Positions 33,936 to 40,455 of a stretch of DNA of 40,455 nucleotides are shown one piece after another. The notes beneath the pieces were generated by a model that saw nothing but the letters and a program-made list of their open reading frames with translations, searched no databases and was not told the origin of the DNA. The stretch spans positions 1-40,455 of the forward strand of contig NZ_JAQWGB010000156.1 in NCBI RefSeq assembly GCF_029238425.1. Direction: 5' to 3'. Source of the stretch: Flavicella sp. (GTDB lineage Bacteria > Bacteroidota > Bacteroidia > Flavobacteriales > Flavobacteriaceae). Position numbers and translations under genes: made by a program. Position 1 is the first letter of the stretch, and every line of letters begins with the position of its first letter.

Positions 33936-34865
33936 TTGTTGCAAATAAATAATGTGAGTAAATTCTATGGTGATTATATCGCTTTAGATGACATTTCTTT
34001 TTCAATTCCTAAAGGAGCTGTTTTCGGACTATTGGGACCAAATGGAGCTGGGAAAACATCATTGATCAGAATACTGAATCAAATTGTTTTAGCGGATAAA
34101 GGAAAGGTTCTCTTGGATGGTGAAGAGTTGAATGAAAGTCATATTTCACAAATAGGTTATTTGCCAGAAGAAAGAGGTTTGTATAAATCTATGAAAGTAG
34201 GGGAACAGGCCATGTATTTAGCGCGACTGAAAGGAATGTCTAAAGAGGATGCGAAAGAAAAACTTTTGGTTTGGTTTGAAAAATTTGGAATAACGGATTG
34301 GTGGGATAAAAAAATTCAAGAACTATCTAAAGGAATGGCACAAAAAGTACAGTTTATTGTAACTGTATTACACGAACCAAAACTTTTGATTTTTGATGAA
34401 CCTTTTAGTGGATTTGATCCAGTGAATGCAGAATTAATCGCGAATGAAATATTAGAGTTAAAAGAGAAGGGAGCCACTATCATTTTTTCTACTCATAGAA
34501 TGGAATCTGTTGAAAAAATGTGTGATTATATTGTTTTGATCCATAAATCAAAAAAGATATTAGAAGGAAACCTTGTAGAGCTTCAAAAAAAGTATCGTAC
34601 TTATTTGTTTGAAATAGGGATAAAAACAGAGTATGGAGACAAACTTAAAAAGGAATTATCGCTAGACTATCAAATAAAAGATGCCAATTTTCAAACGCTG
34701 CATAATGATGTGCGCCTTATGGTACAGTTAAAAGAAGCTCAATCAAGTGAAGCTCTTTTAGAAAAAATAAAGACTTTAGGTTCTGTAACTCACTTTTTGG
34801 AACAAATTCCAACCATGAATTCTATATTTATGAATGCTGTTTCTAATCAATTTGTAAATAATTAA
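33936..34865 (+). CDS. ABC transporter ATP-binding protein (NatA-like)
   Basis: A 309-residue ATPase. Motifs are Walker A GPNGAGKT (34-41), signature LSKGMAQKV (130-138), Walker B LLIFDEP (150-156) and the switch His in STHRMES. A C-terminal extension of about 90 residues is usual in exporters of the NatA/CcmA type. YLPEERGLYKSMKVGEQ marks the NatA-like subgroup. There is no ATG: the frame is closed by TAA at 33879-33881, and the first possible start is TTG at 33936, which gives (M)LQINNVSKFYGDY, exactly where homologues begin. A second TTG follows at 33939. It partners with the permease encoded 5 bp downstream; together they export an unknown substrate such as sodium or a drug. Confidence 0.92.
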   Translation: MLQINNVSKFYGDYIALDDISFSIPKGAVFGLLGPNGAGKTSLIRILNQIVLADKGKVLLDGEELNESHISQIGYLPEERGLYKSMKVGEQAMYLARLKGMSKEDAKEKLLVWFEKFGITDWWDKKIQELSKGMAQKVQFIVTVLHEPKLLIFDEPFSGFDPVNAELIANEILELKEKGATIIFSTHRMESVEKMCDYIVLIHKSKKILEGNLVELQKKYRTYLFEIGIKTEYGDKLKKELSLDYQIKDANFQTLHNDVRLMVQLKEAQSSEALLEKIKTLGSVTHFLEQIPTMNSIFMNAVSNQFVNN

Positions 34866-34870
34866 GAATT

Positions 34871-36187
34871 ATGGAAAAATTAAAACTAATTATAAAGAGA
34901 GAGTTTCTGACAAAAGTGAGAAATAAATCTTTTATAATTCTTACTTTTTTAAGTCCGTTTTTAGTAATTGGTATGGGGTTGTTGATTGCGTATCTAACTA
35001 AGGTAAATGAATCAAGCGTTAAGCAGATAGTAATCGTTGACAATTCTCAATTAGCGATTAGCAAAGACTTTATTAGTTCAGAAACGGTTCAATACATTAA
35101 TTTGACTCAAGTTGGGCTAGAACAATGTAAGGTTTTGGTTGAAGAAGATAAATATGACGGGTTATTGTTTTTGCCTTCTGGATATAAAAATTTGAGAGAA
35201 CTATCGGAAAGCATCGAATTTTATTCTGTTGATGCTCCTAATTTGATGCTTGTTAAAAGTATTGAAAGCAAAATAGCGAATAGACTTAAGTTTTCACATT
35301 TGGAGGCTATTGGTATTCAACAACAGATAATTAAAATTGCAAGTTACCAAGTATCCATACATCAAATTAATTTTTCTGGTGGAGAATCTTCAAAATTAGG
35401 GAGCGGGATCAAGATTGGTCTTGGAATGGTCGCTGGCTATCTAATCATGATGTTTATCGTTGTGTATGGAAATTCGGTTATGAGATCTGTAATTGAAGAG
35501 AAAACAAGTAGAATTATTGAAGTAATTATTTCATCTGTAAAACCATTTCAACTGTTGATGGGGAAAATAATTGGTAATGCATTAGCAGGCTTGTTACAGT
35601 TTTTTATCTGGGGAGTTTTAATATTGGTTTTTAGCTATGCAGCTTCTTTTTTCTTGGGCATTGATTTTATGACTATACAGTCTAATCAAATTGTAGATGC
35701 AAAGGTTTCTGTATCGGCAGATAACTTAAATGAAATTATAATGGTCGTGAGAGAAATCTTAGATCTTCCGCTAATCACTATGTTTTTTCTGTTTATTTTT
35801 TATTTTATCTCAGGTTTCTTTTTGTACAGTTCTATTTATGCTGCAATTGGTGCTGCTGTGGATAGTGAGACGGATACCCAGCAGTTTATGTTGCCGGTTG
35901 TCATTCCTTTGATATTAGGTGTGTATGTTGGCTTTGCTGCTGTAATTAGTGACCCACATGGACCTGTTGCTACAACTTTTTCTATTATACCTTTTACTTC
36001 TCCCATTGTGATGATGATGCGAATTCCATTTGGAGTCTCCTGGTATGAAATAGTGATATCAATGTTTGTTTTGGTTGCTACCTTTATTGGAATTGTATAT
36101 GTTGCAGCGAAAATTTATAAAATAGGTATCTTAATGTATGGTAAAAAACCTAGCTATAAAGATTTATACAAATGGCTTAAATATTAA
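34871..36187 (+). CDS. ABC transporter permease (NatB-like, ABC-2 type)
   Basis: A 438-residue permease. The first membrane helix (about 22-45) is followed by a large extracytoplasmic domain of roughly 140 residues. Five or six helices fill the rest: about 180-200, 235-265, 305-335, 345-365 and 395-420. The segment VMRSVIEEKTSRIIEVIISSVKPFQLLMGKIIG is the cytoplasmic coupling element typical of NatB and related ABC-2 permeases. It starts 5 bp after the ATPase gene, so the two form one transporter. The substrate cannot be read from sequence. The next gene, 60 bp downstream, is a sigma-54-type response regulator on the same strand. Confidence 0.9.
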   Translation: MEKLKLIIKREFLTKVRNKSFIILTFLSPFLVIGMGLLIAYLTKVNESSVKQIVIVDNSQLAISKDFISSETVQYINLTQVGLEQCKVLVEEDKYDGLLFLPSGYKNLRELSESIEFYSVDAPNLMLVKSIESKIANRLKFSHLEAIGIQQQIIKIASYQVSIHQINFSGGESSKLGSGIKIGLGMVAGYLIMMFIVVYGNSVMRSVIEEKTSRIIEVIISSVKPFQLLMGKIIGNALAGLLQFFIWGVLILVFSYAASFFLGIDFMTIQSNQIVDAKVSVSADNLNEIIMVVREILDLPLITMFFLFIFYFISGFFLYSSIYAAIGAAVDSETDTQQFMLPVVIPLILGVYVGFAAVISDPHGPVATTFSIIPFTSPIVMMMRIPFGVSWYEIVISMFVLVATFIGIVYVAAKIYKIGILMYGKKPSYKDLYKWLKY

Positions 36188-36247
36188 GATAATTGAGAAA
36201 GTTTTGTTAGGTTTGATATTGAAAACTATTAAAGGAAATCCATTTAG

Positions 36248-37411
36248 ATGAGTAATATATTAATAATTGAAGACGAAGCGGCAATACGTAGGGTATTGAC
36301 TAAAATTATCAGCGAAGAAAATGATGCCTACCATGTAGAAGAGGCTGAGAATGGGTTGATTGGTCTTGAGAAAGTAATGGAGAAAGAGTATGATCTGATT
36401 CTTTGCGATATCAAAATGCCAAAAATGGATGGAGTGGAAGTCCTAGAAAAATTAAAGAAAATTGAGTCTCAAGTTCCGATTATAATGATTTCTGGTCATG
36501 GTGATCTTGATACTGCCGTGGAAACTATGAGGTTGGGAGCATTTGATTATATCTCAAAACCGCCAGATTTGAATCGTTTGCTAACCACTGTGAGAAATGC
36601 TTTGATGAGCAATAATCTTATCGTTGAAAATACTCGTTTAAAGAAAAAGGTGAGTAAAAAGTATGAGATGATCGGTGAAAGCGATGCTATTTTACATATC
36701 AAAACGATGATAGAAAAAGTTGCCTCTACAGATGCTAGGGTGCTTGTGACTGGACCTAATGGAACTGGTAAGGAGTTAGTGGCTCACTGGTTGCATGAGA
36801 AAAGTGATAGAGCCAAAGCACCAATGATTGAAGTAAATTGTGCCGCAATTCCTTCTGAGTTGATAGAAAGTGAACTTTTTGGTCATGTGAAAGGTTCTTT
36901 TACTGGAGCGAATAAGGATAGAGCGGGGAAATTTGAAGCTGCGAATAATGGAACAATATTTCTTGATGAAATAGGGGATATGAGTTTGTCTGCCCAAGCA
37001 AAAGTGTTGAGAGCTTTGCAAGAAAGTAGAATTAGCAGAGTAGGTAGTGATAAAGATATTAAAGTAAATGTTCGTGTGGTTGCAGCAACGAATAAAGACT
37101 TGAAAAAAGAAATTGCTGAAGGAAGATTTCGAGAAGATCTATACCATAGGTTAGCGGTTATTCTTATCAAAGTTCCGGCGCTTAACGATAGGAGGGGCGA
37201 TATTCCATTATTGGTAAATTATTTTGCAAAATTGTTGGCAGGAGAACAAGGCTTGCCTGTCAAAGGTTTTTCTCAAAAGGCAATTGACTTGCTGAAGCAT
37301 TATGATTGGACTGGGAATATTAGAGAGTTGAGAAATGTTGTGGAACGCTTAATGATTCTTGGAGATGCCGAAGTTTCCGAGGAAGATGTGAAGTTGTTTG
37401 CAAGTAAATAA
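36248..37411 (+). CDS. NtrC-type response regulator lacking a DNA-binding domain
   Basis: 387 residues: receiver domain (1-120) with phosphoacceptor Asp54 in LCDIKMPKMDG and Lys104, then a sigma-54-interacting AAA+ domain. AAA+ motifs are Walker A GPNGTGKE (169-176), the sigma-54-contact loop GSFTGA (216-221, a GAFTGA variant), Walker B GTIFLDE (235-241) and the arginine-finger region GRFREDLYHR (292-301). The chain stops at NVVERLMILGDAEVSEEDVKLFASK, just after the AAA+ lid, where most NtrC proteins have a Fis-type helix-turn-helix. The stop is natural, not a frameshift. It would activate sigma-54 promoters from solution. No cognate kinase is adjacent; the ABC exporter is upstream. Confidence 0.93.
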   Translation: MSNILIIEDEAAIRRVLTKIISEENDAYHVEEAENGLIGLEKVMEKEYDLILCDIKMPKMDGVEVLEKLKKIESQVPIIMISGHGDLDTAVETMRLGAFDYISKPPDLNRLLTTVRNALMSNNLIVENTRLKKKVSKKYEMIGESDAILHIKTMIEKVASTDARVLVTGPNGTGKELVAHWLHEKSDRAKAPMIEVNCAAIPSELIESELFGHVKGSFTGANKDRAGKFEAANNGTIFLDEIGDMSLSAQAKVLRALQESRISRVGSDKDIKVNVRVVAATNKDLKKEIAEGRFREDLYHRLAVILIKVPALNDRRGDIPLLVNYFAKLLAGEQGLPVKGFSQKAIDLLKHYDWTGNIRELRNVVERLMILGDAEVSEEDVKLFASK

Positions 37412-37416
37412 AACAA

Positions 37417-37452
37417 AAACCCCATTTCAAATTTGAAATGGGGTTTGCTTTT
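37417..37452. terminator. bidirectional terminator from a perfect 30-base palindrome
   Basis: AAACCCCATTTCAAA (37417-37431) is followed at once by its exact reverse complement (37432-37446), then GCTTTTT. It fills the 40 bases between the convergent regulator and rluF genes and should end both transcripts. Arms this long with no spacer are unusual; about four central bases would form the loop. Confidence 0.88.
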
Positions 37453-38177
37453 TAAGAGGCTTCTTCTGTTTTACTGGAATTACCAACTAATTTATTAATC
37501 GTAAGTAATTCGGCTCGTGTAAAAGACCTGTACTTACCAGGTTTGATATTGTTCAAACGAATATTCATAATTCTTACTCGTTTCAGTTTTTTAACTTCGT
37601 ATCCTAAGTACTCACACATTCGTCGAATCTGACGATTCAAACCCTGCATTAAAATAATCTTAAAAGTATAATCATTAATTTTTTCTACAAAGCACTTATC
37701 AGTGATCGTATCTAAAATAGGAATACCATTCCCCATTTTTTTTATGAAACTCTCTGTGATTTTTTTATCCAAAGTAACAATATATTCCTTTTCATGATTG
37801 TTTTTAGAGCGTAAAATTTTATTTACAATATCTCCATCATTCGTCATAAAAATCAAACCTTCACTAGGCTTATCCAAACGACCTATAGGAAATATTCTTT
37901 CCGGATAATTCATGTAGGTGATGATGTTGCCTCTAATTTTTGTATCTGTAGTACAAGTAATACCAACAGGTTTGTTAAATGCTAAATAAATATTTTCAAC
38001 TTCTTTGGTAATCAATTGGCCATGGACCATGATTGTATCCTTTGAAGTTACTTTAACACCAAGACCAACAGTTTCTCCATTAACTTTTACATGTCCATCT
38101 TCAATTAATTTATCAGCGGCACGTCTAGAACAATATCCGGTTTCTGAAATAGCTTTGTTAAGTCTTTTGGTCTCCAT
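37452..38177 (-). CDS. rluF: 23S rRNA pseudouridine synthase, RluF type
   Basis: A 241-residue RsuA/RluB/RluF-family enzyme. An S4 RNA-binding domain (about 3-60, LNKAISETGYCSRRAADKLI) precedes the catalytic domain, whose nucleophile Asp102 lies in GRLDKPSEGL (99-108). The ending QGLNRQIRRMCEYLGYEVKKLKRVRIMNI and even the C-terminal LVGNSS closely resemble RluF, which modifies U2604 of 23S rRNA next to the peptidyl-transferase centre. RluB is the alternative, but the VNKILR-x3-HEKEY segment favours RluF. It lies 5 bp after the flavoprotein gene on the same strand and ends at the shared palindromic terminator. Confidence 0.9.
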   Translation of the reverse strand: METKRLNKAISETGYCSRRAADKLIEDGHVKVNGETVGLGVKVTSKDTIMVHGQLITKEVENIYLAFNKPVGITCTTDTKIRGNIITYMNYPERIFPIGRLDKPSEGLIFMTNDGDIVNKILRSKNNHEKEYIVTLDKKITESFIKKMGNGIPILDTITDKCFVEKINDYTFKIILMQGLNRQIRRMCEYLGYEVKKLKRVRIMNIRLNNIKPGKYRSFTRAELLTINKLVGNSSKTEEAS

Positions 38178-38182
38178 TAACT

Positions 38183-39334
38183 TTAAATCTTAAATTTATC
38201 GAAAATAGCACCTTTAATTTTTTCTCCAATTCTAGATTTAATATCAGTTGGATAAGATCTCTCTCCCATGAAAACATCTGTCATTGCTTCACAAAAACGA
38301 GGTCCATACATTTTCATTAGAAAGTGACGAGCCTTTTCATTTTCATAGAATAATTTTGCTAGGTAAACCCCTGTTTTAAGCTCAGGAAGTAATACTTTAC
38401 TCAATTTAGTGTCAAACAATGCTTCAGTTTCCTTGCTGTCTAGTTTCGCTTCAATTATAGATTCTGCTGCCATGACACCCGTTAAAATTGCGTTTGAAAT
38501 TCCTTCGGCAGTTACAGGATCTGCAAAACCTGCAGCATCACCGACTAACAATACATTTTTTCTAAAATATCCATCTTCTCTAGGAGTAACCGGAATTTGA
38601 AATCCATGAAATTGCTCGTTAACGATGTTTTTAATCCCTAAAGTTTTTAAGTACTCTTGGTAGTGCTTTTTAAGATCAATTTTTGTTCTACGAGCCGAGG
38701 CGACTCCAATAGATAAATGATTCTTTTTAGGGAAAGACCAACCATATCCTAAAGGAACTGCATCAAAATCGAAACGTACTTCTTTAGAAAGTCGCTCAAA
38801 ATCTTCAGGTGATACTTCTACTTCATATTCTAAAGCTGGAATTAAATATCTAGTTTCTTCCCAACCAGTTAATTTTGCTGTTGGACTCAAAGCTCCGTCG
38901 GCAGCAATAACAAATTTAGATTGAATATCTCCCTTAGAAGTGTGCAATGCGATAGAATCACCAAAAGTCATGTCTTTTAACTTATGATCTTCTAGCAAAG
39001 TGATTCCTGCTTTTTTTGCTTTTTCAACAATTAAATTGTCAAAATCATCTCGCATGATCATACTAATAATCGGTTCTTCTCTTTCAGACGTTAAATGAAT
39101 ACCAGCTTTATCAAAATAGATATCAATTTTATTAAACTCTCTTTCAACTACTGAACTTACATCAAAAGGCATATGTCTTCTTCCTCTATAGACAAAGCCT
39201 CCTCCACATGTTTTATATCTTGGAAGTGTTTCTTTTTCAATAAGTACTACAGAAATTCCATTTTCTGCTAATTTTAATGCAGCTGAAGCACCTGAAGGTC
39301 CGCTTCCAATAACTGCAACATCGTATGTTTTCAT
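38183..39334 (-). CDS. geranylgeranyl-reductase-family FAD oxidoreductase
   Basis: A 383-residue flavoprotein. The N-terminal FAD-binding motif GSGPSGASAA (10-19) and VVLIEKETLPRYKTCGGGF (29-47) are typical of the geranylgeranyl reductase family, as is the second FAD motif LLVGDAAGFADPVTAEGI. These enzymes saturate double bonds in geranylgeranyl chains of lipids or quinones. In a non-photosynthetic bacterium it may act on menaquinone side chains or another isoprenoid; the carotenoid operon is 25 kb away and no direct link is visible. It precedes rluF by 5 bp, so they share a transcript. Confidence 0.85.
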   Translation of the reverse strand: MKTYDVAVIGSGPSGASAALKLAENGISVVLIEKETLPRYKTCGGGFVYRGRRHMPFDVSSVVEREFNKIDIYFDKAGIHLTSEREEPIISMIMRDDFDNLIVEKAKKAGITLLEDHKLKDMTFGDSIALHTSKGDIQSKFVIAADGALSPTAKLTGWEETRYLIPALEYEVEVSPEDFERLSKEVRFDFDAVPLGYGWSFPKKNHLSIGVASARRTKIDLKKHYQEYLKTLGIKNIVNEQFHGFQIPVTPREDGYFRKNVLLVGDAAGFADPVTAEGISNAILTGVMAAESIIEAKLDSKETEALFDTKLSKVLLPELKTGVYLAKLFYENEKARHFLMKMYGPRFCEAMTDVFMGERSYPTDIKSRIGEKIKGAIFDKFKI

Positions 39335-39347
39335 AATTTGGTTTTTG

Positions 39348-39355
39348 CAAATGTA
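39348..39355 (-). promoter_or_regulatory. candidate -7 element for the flavoprotein/rluF unit
   Basis: On the minus strand TACATTTG matches TAnnTTTG and lies 14 bases before the ATG at 39334. No -33 TTG is found at normal spacing, and so short a distance would give a nearly leaderless transcript. Confidence 0.3.
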
Positions 39356-39361
39356 TTAATT

Positions 39362-40372
39362 TCAAAGAGTTATTCTGGTCATTATTGGGTAATGATCAGA
39401 ATAATTAACTTTGTAGGTGTGAAATTCTTGTATTTTAATATTTGTATCGGTTAGGATAAAATCAATCCGAAATGGAAATATATAGTCGAATGATTTCCCA
39501 AACCCTGAACCTGCCTCAATAAAAGTATCCTTTTTATCTTTACTTAGTTGGTTGTATACCCAAGAGAAAGCAGTGTTGTTAAAATCCCCCATAAAAATTG
39601 TTTTGTATGGCGTGTTTTTGGCATGGTTTATTATTTTTTCTACTTGTGTTTGTTGTTTTATAAATCTACTTGTAAATTTATGAAATAGTTTTTCCGAATC
39701 TTTTTCTCCAAAATTATTTTTGTTTTTATCGATACTAAAAGATTGCAAGTGTAAGTTATAAATTCTTATGGTGTCATTTTTAGTTTTTATATCTGCATAT
39801 ATACAATTGTTCCCTGATTTTTTGAAATCTAGAGAACCTTTGTTTACTATTTTGTGTTTGGAATAAATAGCTTGTCTGGCACTTGATTTTTTAGTTTTTA
39901 CAATATACGTATATGGATACCTCAACTGAATGTCTTTTTTAGGATAGTATTCTTGAAATGAGATTATGTCTGGTGATTTAACGTTGATAAATTCATAAAT
40001 ATTTTTATCCAAGTCATTTTTTTTCGACCATTTATAGGCATTAAACAAACGAACATTGTATGACATTATTTTGATAGAGTCATCCTTGTTAATTGATTCA
40101 TTGTTTCCGAATTGTACAAAAGCATTGATATGCTGGTAACCGATGGCCAAAATTAAAAGCGACAAGAAAAATTGTTTTTTTACTCTAACGATCCAAAATA
40201 TAAAAAACAGAATATTAACAATGATAAGTACTGGCATTCCCAGACTCAATACCGAAACGGTTGCCGTAACTTTTGGAGGGACAAATGGGATGATATATGA
40301 AGCAAGTAAAAAAAATGCTGCAAGTGAATTGAAAAAGAAAATTACTTTATCTATGAAGGAAAGGTTTTTCAT
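39362..40372 (-). CDS. membrane-anchored endonuclease/exonuclease/phosphatase family protein
   Basis: 336 residues. Three N-terminal hydrophobic helices (about 10-32, 38-60, 67-85) are followed by an EEP-fold domain. Motifs are IKIMSYNVRLFNA (about 103-115, the Asn of the active site), SFQEYY (the metal-binding Glu), FMGDFNNTAFSW (Asp and Asn) and the C-terminal SDHYPIM (the catalytic Asp-His). The fold cuts phosphodiester or phosphomonoester bonds in nucleic acids or inositol phosphates. The membrane anchor and likely external position of the domain argue for an extracellular or lipid-related substrate, but nothing identifies it. It overlaps the stop of the preceding rhomboid-type gene by three bases (ATGA at 40372-40369). 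Confidence 0.88.
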   Translation of the reverse strand: MKNLSFIDKVIFFFNSLAAFFLLASYIIPFVPPKVTATVSVLSLGMPVLIIVNILFFIFWIVRVKKQFFLSLLILAIGYQHINAFVQFGNNESINKDDSIKIMSYNVRLFNAYKWSKKNDLDKNIYEFINVKSPDIISFQEYYPKKDIQLRYPYTYIVKTKKSSARQAIYSKHKIVNKGSLDFKKSGNNCIYADIKTKNDTIRIYNLHLQSFSIDKNKNNFGEKDSEKLFHKFTSRFIKQQTQVEKIINHAKNTPYKTIFMGDFNNTAFSWVYNQLSKDKKDTFIEAGSGFGKSFDYIFPFRIDFILTDTNIKIQEFHTYKVNYSDHYPIMTRITL

Positions 40373-40455
40373 GAATTCTTTTTTCCTTGTTTGAATAAAA
40401 GGTTTTTTTCCTCTTGGTTTAATGAATCGTAACCGGATTTGCTGATTTTATCTAA
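40369..40455 (-). CDS. C-terminal end of a rhomboid-type intramembrane protease (partial)
   Basis: The last 28 codons of a gene that continues beyond the right edge, reading leftward to TGA at 40371-40369. The visible tail LDKISKSGYDSLNQEEKNLLF followed by KQG matches the short C-terminal tail I know from flavobacterial rhomboid proteases, a region also seen as a small stand-alone domain. The membrane core with the Ser/His pair lies outside the window, so the call rests on the tail and on the usual pairing with a downstream EEP-family gene. The stop overlaps the next start, indicating an operon. Confidence 0.6.
   Translation of the reverse strand, partial: LDKISKSGYDSLNQEEKNLLFKQGKKNS

Noticed and set aside
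38183-39334. Geranylgeranyl reductase as part of the carotenoid pathway
   Set aside because: It lies 25 kb from the crt operon, in an operon with rluF, and zeaxanthin synthesis needs no such step. More likely it acts on another isoprenoid.
1-40455. Search for defence systems, CRISPR arrays, prophage, insertion sequences or tRNA genes
   Set aside because: No repeat-spacer pattern, transposase, integrase, capsid, restriction enzyme or cloverleaf sequence was found. Gene content and spacing look like stable core genome.

Overview
The window is AT-rich chromosomal DNA from a member of the Bacteroidota, most likely a marine or aquatic Flavobacteriaceae. Three things point there: candidate promoters of the TTG-N17-23-TAnnTTTG type, no clear Shine-Dalgarno sequences, and the gene content (TonB-dependent receptor with a carboxypeptidase-like N-terminal domain, DUF1080 and DUF4421 proteins, a PID-type C-terminal sorting signal, a zeaxanthin-type crt operon). 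I see no transposase, phage gene, tRNA, rRNA or CRISPR array. It reads as core genome, and no gap between genes exceeds about 230 bases.

Layout. 1-2629: terC (cut by the left edge), a small lipoprotein and purB, all on the minus strand. 2856-3743: a secreted DUF1080 protein. 3972-8483: both subunits of topoisomerase IV. 8681-13975: a CarH-like MerR regulator followed by a tightly packed carotenoid operon (crtI, crtB, an unknown secreted protein, crtZ, a CrtYcd-type lycopene cyclase, an SRPBCC protein). 14092-17447: a GH1 glycosidase, a DUF4421 protein and a secreted esterase. 17444-18710: nth and the peroxiredoxin bcp, divergent. 18713-22887: an M23 peptidase and a TonB-dependent receptor on the minus strand. 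23120-25485: a coiled-coil ZapB-like protein, zapA, a probable 6S RNA and rny.

25563-27820 (minus): a small Cys-rich membrane protein, a GT2 glycosyltransferase and an ECF sigma factor, then a PID-sorting-signal mini-protein. 27877-33795 (minus): a beta-oxidation operon, marR-fadN-fadA-acyl-CoA dehydrogenase. 33936-37411: a NatAB-like ABC exporter and an NtrC-type response regulator with no DNA-binding domain. 37452-40455 (minus): rluF, a geranylgeranyl-reductase-family flavoprotein, a membrane-anchored endonuclease/exonuclease/phosphatase protein, and the last 28 codons of a rhomboid-type protease.

The most interesting parts are: (i) the putative B12-based light sensor next to the carotenoid operon, which keeps the cobalamin-binding motifs, has tandem direct repeats in its promoter, and has Gln where the Thermus CarH has the His that ligates cobalt after photolysis; (ii) an unannotated structured RNA of about 155 nt between zapA and rny with the architecture of 6S RNA; (iii) an endonuclease III without its iron-sulfur cysteines; and (iv) the unknown protein translationally coupled inside the crt operon.
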